Shown here piece after piece: positions 48,469 to 56,775 of a stretch of DNA of 64,000 nucleotides (its first letter is position 1; every line of letters begins with the position of its first letter). This DNA comes from an uncultured Ignisphaera sp. Its GTDB lineage: Archaea; Thermoproteota; Thermoprotei_A; Sulfolobales; Ignisphaeraceae. The notes under the pieces were generated by a model. It saw only the letters and a program-made list of their open reading frames with translations. It was not told the origin of the DNA and did not search any database. A program made the translations under genes and the position numbers. Location: NCBI GenBank assembly GCA_938074605.1, contig CALJEI010000002.1:248001-312000 (forward strand), in the 5' to 3' direction.

Positions 48469-48672
48469 TTAACAATCCTTTCCACAAGTCTTTTCAATAT
48501 GTCTCACTAAAATGTTGATAATGGTATCTACAGCGTTTGAAGAATACACCTTAGACACAACATCCCTAATACCACCATACTTAACAAGCTCTACAAAACT
48601 TTTACCAGAGAGTATTTCTATAAGCTGCACAAAGCCGGGTATAATATTGTTAGAAATCCTCCTTATACACAT
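48469..48672 (-). CDS. Hypothetical small protein with C-terminal cysteines
   Basis: Predicted 67-residue helical protein ending IEKTCGKDC. ATG at 48672 begins MCIRRISNN; an in-frame GTG at 48711 would place the N-terminus inside a strong GC-rich hairpin (48688-48722), which looks more like a regulatory or structural element. Unrecognised family. Divergent from the pilin-like mini-gene at 48855. Confidence 0.45.
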   Translation of the reverse strand: MCIRRISNNIIPGFVQLIEILSGKSFVELVKYGGIRDVVSKVYSSNAVDTIINILVRHIEKTCGKDC

Positions 48673-48687
48673 CTCATAACTCTCTAC

Positions 48688-48722
48688 ACCTACCACCTGC
48701 GCACACCCCACAGGTGGTAGGT
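48688..48722. repeat. 12-bp GC-rich inverted repeat (hairpin)
   Basis: ACCTACCACCTG (48688-48699) and its exact complement CAGGTGGTAGGT (48711-48722) enclose an 11-nt loop. A further CTCT/AGAG pair extends the stem after a 2-nt bulge. It is conspicuous in this AT-rich background and lies 16 nt upstream of the ATG of the minus-strand small gene. It could be a 5' UTR structure, terminator, protein-binding site or relic of an integrated element. Confidence 0.75.
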
Positions 48723-48854
48723 AGAGCTAGGGAGAGTTATACATTTTCACAAAAATAAGATGGTTATTAACATAATAAAAAAGTTTAAAAACTCTTTAGC
48801 AAAACTCAGTAGGCACTCCTACTTGGAGGTAGAACGTCTCCACTAGTAAGGGTA

Positions 48855-48959
48855 ATGGTCTTAGCGGTAGCTATAGTTATTGCAACAGCAGCCACCTTAA
48901 TGACAGGCATGTATCTAGCTAATTTAGAGTACCTCATATTAACACCAGAAAAAATGTAG
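48855..48959 (+). CDS. Mini membrane protein, pilin-signal-like
   Basis: Short frame of 34 codons, MVLAVAIVIATAATLMTGM then YLANLEYLILTPEKM, a single membrane helix. The frame is open upstream to 48813 and reads GGRTSPLVRVM before the helix, which resembles the class III (type IV pilin/archaellin) signal: basic residue, small residue, S-P-L, then a hydrophobic core. No canonical start covers that part. It could be a truncated pilin relic or a true mini-protein with a non-canonical start. An SD-like GGAGGT occurs at 48825-48830. Confidence 0.35.
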   Translation: MVLAVAIVIATAATLMTGMYLANLEYLILTPEKM

Positions 48960-49072
48960 GATCCACCTCACTTTTAAAAAGACTATAATGAAGCTTCTCA
49001 ACACCCCTTATGGGGGTAGAGAATAAAAAGAAGATATATAACTTCTCTTTTAACATATTTAAGAGTTAGGAG

Positions 49073-49079
49073 TTATATA
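49073..49079 (+). promoter_or_regulatory. TATA box of the 49101 regulator gene
   Basis: TTATATA centred 25 nt before the ATG at 49101, which has no SD. The spacing indicates a leaderless transcript and decides for this ATG over the TTG at 49092. Confidence 0.5.
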
Positions 49080-49100
49080 CTAGCTATACCGTTGATAACA

Positions 49101-50243
49101 ATGGGTAATGATTTTATTGTGAGGGCACGTATCCTTGAGAAAATATATATTGAAAGGACTGTTACGTCTACGAGACTTTCTAAAGTTATTGGAATAGATT
49201 ATAAGAAAATTATGTCTATGTTTAATATTCTTAGGGATCGCTATGGAATATACGTATGGACTGATGTTCTACAAAGCAAACTAGGTTTAGGTTTAGTGAC
49301 AGTACTTCTAAAGGGTCTTAAGCTTAGACCCCCCAGAGATCCTAGTATTTGGAGCGAAATTGCCATTAGACTTCCATATCTACGTTCTATTACTTGGACG
49401 CCTACTGGTGAGTTACATATAGTTTTTCAGAGTCCTTTAAGGACGGATATTATAGGTGTTGAGGATGTTAAAGAGAATATAGCATTTATACAGAAGTTTG
49501 ATTTTGTTTTAAGATCTAAACCATTAATAGAGCTTCTTAATATGTTTGTCGATTTAGAGTTCAAAGAACTTGTAGAAAAAGGACTGGATATAGCTATGGA
49601 GCATAGCTATAGGATAGATAGAGAGTATGTTTTATCTCCTAGAAAATTTGATGGTCTTGACCTTGCTATTCTAAATATTCTAGAGCCCCATCCTGGGATA
49701 ACTTTAAGGGGACTAGCACAAGAGGTCAATAAGGCTCTAAATAAAGCTTATTCTGTAGCAAGTATAGAATATCATTTAAATAAACATGTTGAAAATATGG
49801 TTCTCGGCTATAGGATTTCAAATTACGCTCAAAGCTATAGACTATCCGAAACAGTATCTTCTATAGTTCTTAGCTGTAGAGATCCCCTAGAATTTTGTTC
49901 TAGGACCATATCACACCCCTTTATAGTATCTTGTGTTGGTAATAGTTACAATAATGTTGCTGCAGTCAATATCTGTGCCCCATCTGAGTACCAGGGATCT
50001 TTTACACTTAGATTTATAGAAAAAAGCACGTCATATGGATGTAGTGAAGCTCTAGCAAATATTCAATATCTAGCTGTACCACCATATATAACCATATTTG
50101 CCGTCCCTAGACCCCGACCTAAGGAGTATACCCAAGATTTGGATGAGGCTAGGATAGAATATGATCCTCATGCAAGAGCCTGGAGTGTAGTCATAGACCT
50201 TAGACAAGTTGTTAACACTCTTACCAATTATCTAGGTTCTTAG
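49101..50243 (+). CDS. Predicted winged-helix regulator, two HTH regions
   Basis: Protein of 380 residues with two apparent helix-turn-helix regions. One is near residues 10-50 (ILEKIYIERTVTSTRLSKVIG and following) and the second near 190-245 (AILNILEPHPGITLRGLAQEVN and following). The C-terminal 120 residues contain several cysteines (SCRD, EFCSRT, VSCVG, NICAP, YGCSE) and may bind a metal or ligand. No specific family recognised. It lies between the accessory small-gene region and the phosphate-uptake locus; whether it controls either is unknown. Confidence 0.65.
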   Translation: MGNDFIVRARILEKIYIERTVTSTRLSKVIGIDYKKIMSMFNILRDRYGIYVWTDVLQSKLGLGLVTVLLKGLKLRPPRDPSIWSEIAIRLPYLRSITWTPTGELHIVFQSPLRTDIIGVEDVKENIAFIQKFDFVLRSKPLIELLNMFVDLEFKELVEKGLDIAMEHSYRIDREYVLSPRKFDGLDLAILNILEPHPGITLRGLAQEVNKALNKAYSVASIEYHLNKHVENMVLGYRISNYAQSYRLSETVSSIVLSCRDPLEFCSRTISHPFIVSCVGNSYNNVAAVNICAPSEYQGSFTLRFIEKSTSYGCSEALANIQYLAVPPYITIFAVPRPRPKEYTQDLDEARIEYDPHARAWSVVIDLRQVVNTLTNYLGS

Positions 50244-50332
50244 CAATAGATTATAAAGCTATTCAATTGCTGCATTGTATTACGTTTTACAATACATAGT
50301 AAATTATAGCTATTCTCATAATATATCCTATA

Positions 50333-51373
50333 TCATCTTTCATCCTCTATGTTAAACTGGTTAAAATGTGGTGCTACTATACTTCTAACTGCTGTCATAT
50401 CTATAACCTCTTCTGCTATATCTATACTCCTAGCTAGAATTCTTGCAATAGCATCTAAAATTCTTGTAACTACTGGTTGTTTTGCCATATCTTCACCGTG
50501 TATCTTTCTTAACTCTTCCTCTATAACCCTTAGCCTCTCAACCTCCCTAATGACATTTACAGCATTCTCTTTATCACCAGCTATAAATGCTTCAGCAACT
50601 TTCTTAAATACATTTAGAGCACTTCTATATACTTCAAGTATGTATTTCGGTATGTCAGATAAGCTTAGTAGTGTTAGTGAAATGTTTACAGCATGATCTG
50701 CAAATCTCTCAATGCTTTTAATGAACAATGATATGTATATAGAATCTATATAGTTTAGCCCTCTTCTACCCATTTCATATGGATCCATTAACATGCTTAT
50801 GAGTTGGCGCAGTGCTAAGAGGTAAAGTTTATCAACAAGATTATCCCTAGCTATAACAGCCTCAAGTAAACTTTTATCACCTAGTTTTTCAATATATGTA
50901 GCTATATCTTCATGCATTGATGTAGCTATTCTAATCATCCTCTTCATAACACTAGTAATATCACTTAGATTAGGATCTACAACTATCTGTAAAGTAATTG
51001 ACGAAATATCTTCATCAACAATCTCTAAACCCATTAATCTCTCCCTTGAAAGAGCTATAGCTTCATCAACGACTTCCCTTCTAATCCCTTTGTACACTAT
51101 CTTTATATTTATTGCACCTGCTATATATCCACCTATAATCTCCCTTACTATATCATGAACACCATAATTTACATTAACTGTAACCACATATTCCTTTGAA
51201 AAGGTAGTTATGTGTTTAGAAGGTATATAGAGTCTTATGGAGAGATCTGGAAGTATTTCTAATGCTGCCTCCATTTTAGGTTCTAGACCAATTTCCTTAG
51301 CCCATTGTGTAGGAAGGGATATTATATACGTTGAGCTACCTATGCGTTGAACTCTTCGTTTATATACACGCAA
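50333..51373 (-). CDS. AbrB-PhoU fusion, phosphate uptake regulator
   Basis: Protein of 346 residues: an N-terminal SpoVT/AbrB-type swapped-hairpin DNA-binding domain (KRRVQRIGSSTYIISLPTQWAKEIGL; GSSTYIISLPTQW near residues 12-24) followed by PhoU-type three-helix bundles from about residue 130 to the end. This fusion is common in archaea beside phosphate transporters, where it represses or tunes phosphate uptake. It is divergent from the PiT gene with about 160 nt between, where both promoters must lie. It appears intact although its neighbours are broken. Confidence 0.88.
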   Translation of the reverse strand: MRVYKRRVQRIGSSTYIISLPTQWAKEIGLEPKMEAALEILPDLSIRLYIPSKHITTFSKEYVVTVNVNYGVHDIVREIIGGYIAGAINIKIVYKGIRREVVDEAIALSRERLMGLEIVDEDISSITLQIVVDPNLSDITSVMKRMIRIATSMHEDIATYIEKLGDKSLLEAVIARDNLVDKLYLLALRQLISMLMDPYEMGRRGLNYIDSIYISLFIKSIERFADHAVNISLTLLSLSDIPKYILEVYRSALNVFKKVAEAFIAGDKENAVNVIREVERLRVIEEELRKIHGEDMAKQPVVTRILDAIARILARSIDIAEEVIDMTAVRSIVAPHFNQFNIEDER

Positions 51374-51532
51374 TATATCACCTACGCCTTTAGTATACTA
51401 CTCAAAATTTATTTCAATATGCGGTATATATCTTTATACTACATGTGTATAATATGGTTATGGATGTGTATACATCATATAGAGAATGTTTTCAAGTTAA
51501 GGCAACATATCATCATTAACTTGGTGTAGAAT

Positions 51533-52517
51533 GTGGACACATTAATTATAGTAGGCCTAGGAATCTCTGCCCTTGTAGCACTTGCAATTGGGGCAAATGA
51601 TCTTGCAAATTCTATTGCTCCAGTAGTTGGTTCAAAGATTCTAAGCTATAAATATGCTCTACTTCTATTCTTTATCTCTCTATCTTTAGGTGCTCTTCTA
51701 CAAGGGTAGAGGTGTTGTAAGTAATATAGAGATTCTAGGAGCTATTTCAGCATCGATAGCTGCATTTATATGGATAATGATGGCATCCATAAAGGGTATA
51801 CCTATATTAACAACTCATAGCATTGTTGGTGGTGTAATTGGTGTTGGAATAACATATATGTTTATTGAAGGAAAAACATATTGTATGAATCTTAATGTTA
51901 TTGGTAAGATATTATTGAGCTGGATAACATCACCTCTCTCCGCCATGGTCTTAGCAATATCTCTTTACCTCCTAACAGAGAAAATATTTAATCGCTACGG
52001 CAATAGATGTATAACCACGTTAGCCCTTGCTATAGCTGCATTAGCTGCATATAGTTTTGGCGCTAATGATGTTGCTAATGCTATAGGCGTCTATATCTCA
52101 ATAACCTCAGATACTCTTGGCATACCAGATCTTATGGCAATGAGATTTCTAGCAATATTCTCTGTGTTATTCATTGGTTTAGGTGGTGCTGTACTTGGTA
52201 GAAAAGTTGTTGAAACTTTAGCATACAAAGTAACGAGACTGGATATAACAACTGCTATATCAGCTAATGCTGATGCTATTGCTGTATGGCTTTATACAAC
52301 AATACCCTATCTTCTCTTTGGCTATGGAATACCCATATCAACAACCTACGTTGCTGCTAGAGCCATTATTGGTGCTGGTATAGCTAAATACAGAAGTTTA
52401 AAGGCAATAAATATAAAGACGATATTGTTTATAATGTTTGCATGGATTATAACACTTCCATTAACATCATCACTTGCAATAGCTATTTATTTCCTCCTAA
52501 AATATTTACTGCTATAG
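51533..52517 (+). pseudogene. pitA: PiT-family phosphate permease split by a +1 frameshift
   Basis: The N-terminal part (GTG 51533, GGTG SD upstream) encodes a first helix and the PiT signature GANDLANSIAPVVGSKIL, then reaches TAG at 51707 directly after CAA GGG. The rest of the protein, starting RGVVSNIEILGAI and including the second signature FGANDVANAIGVYIS, continues in the +1 frame to 52517 without further stops. Removing one G from the GGG at 51704-51706 restores a continuous protein of about 327 residues, a normal PiT length. The context GGG-TAG could also permit programmed +1 slippage (GGG to GGU in the P site with a stop in the A site). It is followed by an equally damaged DUF47 gene. 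Confidence 0.85.
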
Positions 52518-52578
52518 GTAAAGCTATATAACGTTTTGGCTATGGATATCAAAAGAAAGAAGAAGAGAAGTAATTAAA

Positions 52579-53191
52579 ATGTGTATAGACCACATTTCTA
52601 AGATTGTTACTGTTGTAGACTATGGTGTAAAGGTTCTAGAAAGCTACTCTACCAATAACATTAATGAGCTAATGAATTAGTGGAAAGAGGTATTTAAGGG
52701 TGAGAGAGGCTGATGATATTAAAAAATTAATATTTGAGCTATCAAGTGAGGTGTTTCACCCAATAGATAGAGAAACCATACTGCGATTAATATTGGGATC
52801 AGACGATATAGCTGCTTATACAAAGGCCTGGAGTAGAAGGATTATAATATTATCTTCCATGCACGCACAAATCCCTGACACCATAATTAGAAAAATGATA
52901 GAAATGAGTAAAAAGGTCTTAGAGGCTACAAAAATGGTAAGAAAAGCAATTGAAAAGCTTGTAGAAGAACCAAAGGTTGTTCTAGAAATTGCAGATAGAA
53001 TAGAACGTATTGAGGAGGAAGTTGATGATATAAGAATTGAGGTTTTTAATAAAATAGTAGCCTCTTGCGATTCACTAAAGACCTCGGCTTGCATGCTCTG
53101 TAAAGAGCTTATGGATTCTATAGAGAATGCTGCAGATAAATGTGAGGATGTTGCAGATACTCTTAGAAGCTTAGCATTACTAGCAATATAA
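52579..53191 (+). pseudogene. DUF47 (PhoU-like) Pit accessory protein, disrupted
   Basis: DUF47 proteins accompany PiT transporters. The first helix is encoded from ATG 52579 (CIDHISKIVTVVDYGVKVLES, shown in part) but stops at TAG 52678. A stretch reading WKEVFKGER follows in that frame, and the remaining three-quarters (READDIKKLIFEL, then FHPIDRE, ending ENAADKCEDVADTLRSL) is in another frame, open from GTG 52700 to 53191. At least one stop and one frameshift separate the parts. A truncated 163-residue protein from GTG 52700 could still be made. It lies 60 nt after the broken PiT gene. Confidence 0.75.
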
Positions 53192-53346
53192 CTCACTCAT
53201 CCAAATTCAACAACACTAAGTATTTTTAATCTGTAGTCCAAGGCTAAAATGTTATAGCATATTTCCTACTGATGGTAATTAATATAAAAAATGTTTTATT
53301 ATGATTAAGTAAATGTTATGGAGTGATATCTATATAGTTTTGACAC

Positions 53347-54483
53347 TTATGCTTCTATAGGACTCCCAATAAGTGTCTTTAGAAACGATATTCTTTTATA
53401 TATTGGTGGATGAGTTGATAATATCTCTTCTAAGCCTATGAATGGTTCTGATAATGCGTATATAAATAGTGTTTTTATTTTACTATCTTCAATCCATCTC
53501 TTTACTCCATAACTTCTATAAAATCTGTCTAGGGATTCTAGTGCGCTTATCATGGCATACGGTGATGATACTTTAGCCCCATGTGCATCTGCATAGTATT
53601 CTCGTAACCTAGATAATGCTAAAACTGCAAGCTGAAGTAGTATACTTACTACTATTAGTGCTATACCGACTATAAATAAAATGACTCCCCCTGTCCCTTC
53701 CCTCCGCCTACTACCACCGTCACGATAACTCGATAGCATTCCCATAAACATCATAAATCTTCCAAGGAAGTATATAACTGATGGAAATAACCCAAAGATC
53801 ATAATTACGGCATTATCCCTATGCTTATGGTGTCCAAGCTCATGTCCTATTATTGCCTCCAGCTCATCTTTACTTTTAATACTTTTCAATAAACCACTTG
53901 TTATTGCAACATATTTTCCCATGATGGGGGATGAGTATGCAAATGCATTTGGAATAGGTATTTCAGAAATCATGGCCTTTGGAGACTCCATGCCCGCCCT
54001 TCTAGCAATAGAGTCTACAATTTTTTGAAGTTCTGGATCATATCTACATCTATATGATAGATTTATTATAGCTGGTGATATAAGCCATGATATAGCTGAC
54101 GGTATCGCTGCAAAAAGTAAGGCAAGAATCCCCATGTACAATAGTATAGTTGGTGATATAATATAGCTGATCATAGCTACTATGAATATTGTTGCTGCTA
54201 TAATTGCCGTTGCTGTTGAGAACATAGATGACTTTAAGTGGTCAAGGCTAATTGGAATTCTGTGTCTAATAATTTTTTCAAAGCTTATACCTGCAGCTAT
54301 CAATGTTATCATTGCAAGAGTGTATGCAGCTATATCAATAAGCCACCAGCTCCAGAAAAATGGAAAGAGACCTACCTCTCTACCTAATGCAGGTAGCAAT
54401 ATAGATAACAGTAGCTGAATTATGGTGAGAGTCACTAATGCTATAGCAATAAGACTTAATATAACTAGTATTTTACTACGCAT
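53347..54483 (-). CDS. htpX: HtpX-like M48 membrane metalloprotease
   Basis: Zinc protease of 378 residues involved in membrane protein quality control. The zinc motif HELGH is at 214-218, and the third ligand is in RLREYYADAHG. There are four or five hydrophobic segments: two N-terminal, two central, and one following the active site. A Gly/Arg/Ser-rich loop (SYRDGGSRRREGTGG) follows the active-site helix. ATG 54483 is set by GGGGGAGA upstream; a TTG 39 nt further up would add an unlikely Cys/His-containing leader. Single gene, convergent with the DUF47 remnant. Confidence 0.92.
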   Translation of the reverse strand: MRSKILVILSLIAIALVTLTIIQLLLSILLPALGREVGLFPFFWSWWLIDIAAYTLAMITLIAAGISFEKIIRHRIPISLDHLKSSMFSTATAIIAATIFIVAMISYIISPTILLYMGILALLFAAIPSAISWLISPAIINLSYRCRYDPELQKIVDSIARRAGMESPKAMISEIPIPNAFAYSSPIMGKYVAITSGLLKSIKSKDELEAIIGHELGHHKHRDNAVIMIFGLFPSVIYFLGRFMMFMGMLSSYRDGGSRRREGTGGVILFIVGIALIVVSILLQLAVLALSRLREYYADAHGAKVSSPYAMISALESLDRFYRSYGVKRWIEDSKIKTLFIYALSEPFIGLEEILSTHPPIYKRISFLKTLIGSPIEA

Positions 54484-54597
54484 TTCGTCTCCCCCATGGC
54501 AAAGATACTTATTATTTAACACCTAATAAATTTTAATAGACTTACCACTCTATATTAGATATAGGTCTCTAGCCTTAAATAGCAATAAGATCAAACC

Positions 54598-54885
54598 ATG
54601 AACTTACTGGAGATTCATATGAACTTAAGATGTCTTCAAGATTATATAAAAGATAAATATCTAGGTAAGGATAGCTCTAGGGGGTTGTATGCAACCTTTA
54701 CATGGTTAGTTGAAGAAGTTGGTGAACTTGCAAATGCAATCCTAAGTAATGATAGAGATAACATTGAGGAGGAAATAGCTGATGTTATTGCATGGACTCT
54801 TAGTGTTGCAAATTTACTTAATGTAGATGTTATAAAGGCTTTTACTAAGAAGTATAGAGGGTCGGAAGTCTGTATAGAAGAATAA
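54598..54885 (+). CDS. MazG-like nucleotide pyrophosphohydrolase
   Basis: Protein of 95 residues with the MazG metal-binding pattern E-E-x-x-E...E-x-x-D: LVEEVGELANAI around residue 37 and EEEIADVIAW around residue 58. It hydrolyses NTPs or dNTPs to monophosphates; single-domain members are often house-cleaning enzymes. ATG at 54598 or 54619. It faces the CDF gene, with 3' ends about 20 nt apart. Confidence 0.9.
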   Translation: MNLLEIHMNLRCLQDYIKDKYLGKDSSRGLYATFTWLVEEVGELANAILSNDRDNIEEEIADVIAWTLSVANLLNVDVIKAFTKKYRGSEVCIEE

Positions 54886-54906
54886 AAATAAAAGAATATA
54901 TCTTCA

Positions 54907-55842
54907 TTACCGTCTATCTCTCTTAGTCTTCCTTAGTTTTCTCAATAATTCTTTATGTGTTTTAGGTGAGGAGTCAGGTCTTTTAGGCTCTATCACAAGG
55001 TATTGCACCCCTTCTACAAATCTTCTTATATCACTTTTAACATCATCTATTACCTGCTCTATTTCTGCTAAACTTAATTCTGGATCTACTTCAACTTCCA
55101 TAAAAACTGCATATTTTTGTGGTTCTATAGTCAATGTCTTTATGGTATTAACATCCCTTATAGCTGGATTTGACAGCGTTATCTTTACAATTCTTGCTAT
55201 AGTCTCTGGAGATGCTGCTCTATTGACTAATACATCAATATTCTCTTTAGCTAACTTAACCATATAGATAGTCAACATTGTATTTAAAATCATTGATGAT
55301 ATTCCATCAACCATATTACTCCATTTTGATAAAAAGAGTGTTGTTAATGCTACACTTTCTCCTACAACATCATATATATTCTCTACAAGTACTGCCTTAA
55401 GCAATGGATTTGAATATCCAGCTGCATCCAAGTAAACTTTTATATCCTTAAATGCAAGTATTGCTGATGTAAAGTCGAATATCATTGCTATAGATATTAA
55501 TAGTATTCCAAATGAAATATTTTCTATAATTTTTGGCCTTAAAAAAGCTTGTAGCCCTTCAATAAAGCCTATAGTTACAATTGAGCCTAAAGCAATTATG
55601 GAGAGAGCAAATCCGAAAACATAAAGATACATTTTTCTACTAAATACATAGTACTCCTCCCCACTAAGAGCTACACGATTCCCAATATAGGCTAAGCCAC
55701 TATTTAAAATATCGCTAAGGCTTCTGAGAGCTTCAATAAATAATGCTGTCGACTTAGTTACTATAGATGCTACTATCTTTAGAATAAAGAGTATTATATT
55801 GAGTAGAAATGAGATAAATACACTTTTAAGATTTAAATCAAT
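54907..55842 (-). CDS. Cation diffusion facilitator transporter, AUU (or AUA) start
   Basis: CDF-type divalent metal/H+ antiporter, about 311 residues, six helices plus a cytoplasmic C-terminal domain (SLAEIEQVIDDVKSDI). The first canonical start (ATG 55632) would remove helices 1-2. The same frame continues upstream without stops through SVFISFLLNIILFILKIVA, SIVTKSTALFIEALRSLSDILNS (the conserved helix 2 S-x-x-x-x-E-x-x-x-x-x-S-D) to ATT 55842-55840 and ATA 55845-55843, and then TAG at 55854-55852. No ATG, GTG or TTG occurs in between. AGGGG at 55849-55853 is 6 nt from the ATT and 3 nt from the ATA, so AUU is favoured. The second metal motif of helix 5 is D-x-x-x-E-like (ENIYDVVGES), unlike the typical HxxxD, so the metal is uncertain. 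Confidence 0.82.
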   Translation of the reverse strand: MDLNLKSVFISFLLNIILFILKIVASIVTKSTALFIEALRSLSDILNSGLAYIGNRVALSGEEYYVFSRKMYLYVFGFALSIIALGSIVTIGFIEGLQAFLRPKIIENISFGILLISIAMIFDFTSAILAFKDIKVYLDAAGYSNPLLKAVLVENIYDVVGESVALTTLFLSKWSNMVDGISSMILNTMLTIYMVKLAKENIDVLVNRAASPETIARIVKITLSNPAIRDVNTIKTLTIEPQKYAVFMEVEVDPELSLAEIEQVIDDVKSDIRRFVEGVQYLVIEPKRPDSSPKTHKELLRKLRKTKRDRR

Positions 55843-55902
55843 TATAGACCCCTAAAATTTTTTACTAACTATGCTTATAAGCCTAAATAATATCATCTTA
55901 AT

Positions 55903-56751
55903 TTAATAAATTATAAATTTATTTAAGAGAAAAGCAAATAACCCAAGAAAGACTGCTATTTTTAGAAGTCTTGTAGCTCTAAGGGCATTACTTGGAGATA
56001 AATCTCTTGCTACATATAGTGAAAGTAGCACCGTTACATCTACTCCTACTGCAAGTGTTAAATATACAATTGAATAGTTGAAGAATAAATATGGAATGAA
56101 ACTTACTACAATTAATAGTAAAAAGACTATAAAAGCAAATACATAGGCTTTAGATACACCATATACTGTAGCTAGAGTCTTTACATTCATCATCTTATCA
56201 CCCTCAATATCTTCTATTCCCTTTAAAAATTCTCTACCAATATTAAGAAGAAATGCAAATAGCGATGCGATTAGGACATCTATATTTAGCGTTGATGCAA
56301 CTCCTCCAAATATTATCGATAAACCAACAAGAAATGCTACTACTATGTTACCCAATAACATAATGTGTTTAAACTTATATGAATATAGATAAACTAGAAG
56401 GGCCGCAATAAGTGCTATGAAGCCATTAGCATAAGATAGATAGAAAGCTATTAAAGTACCAATAGCTAGCAGTAATATAGATACTCTATACGCCATTGTT
56501 GCTGAAACTAATCTTGATGGAATTGGCCTCCAGGGCTTATTTATAGCATCTACATATCTATCAAAATAATCATTTACTATATTACCACCTGCACCAAGAA
56601 CTATACCTACCATGAATGTTATAATCATATCTAAAAGACGTGTTCCTCCACCTAAAACATATCCTACTATGGTAGCTATACCCAATGCAATATCATTTCC
56701 AATTCTTGCTATATTAAGCCATGCTCTAACTTTATTAGTAATTGAAGTCAT
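55903..56751 (-). CDS. UbiA prenyltransferase, probable DGGGP synthase
   Basis: Polytopic prenyltransferase of 282 residues with the two aspartate-rich UbiA motifs, NDYFDRYVD at residues 60-68 and a GIEDIEGDK near residues 178-186, and eight or nine membrane helices. In archaea this subgroup adds the second geranylgeranyl chain to geranylgeranylglyceryl phosphate for ether-lipid synthesis. The neighbouring geranylgeranyl reductase gene, 24 nt upstream on the same strand, supports that role. ATG 56751. Confidence 0.9.
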   Translation of the reverse strand: MTSITNKVRAWLNIARIGNDIALGIATIVGYVLGGGTRLLDMIITFMVGIVLGAGGNIVNDYFDRYVDAINKPWRPIPSRLVSATMAYRVSILLLAIGTLIAFYLSYANGFIALIAALLVYLYSYKFKHIMLLGNIVVAFLVGLSIIFGGVASTLNIDVLIASLFAFLLNIGREFLKGIEDIEGDKMMNVKTLATVYGVSKAYVFAFIVFLLLIVVSFIPYLFFNYSIVYLTLAVGVDVTVLLSLYVARDLSPSNALRATRLLKIAVFLGLFAFLLNKFIIY

Positions 56752-56775
56752 TGTTTATTTAACACCATTAATCTC

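Noticed and set aside
51481-51530. C/D box RNA on the minus strand between the PhoU and PiT genes (two ATGATG-like boxes)
   Set aside because: No CTGA box D at either expected place.
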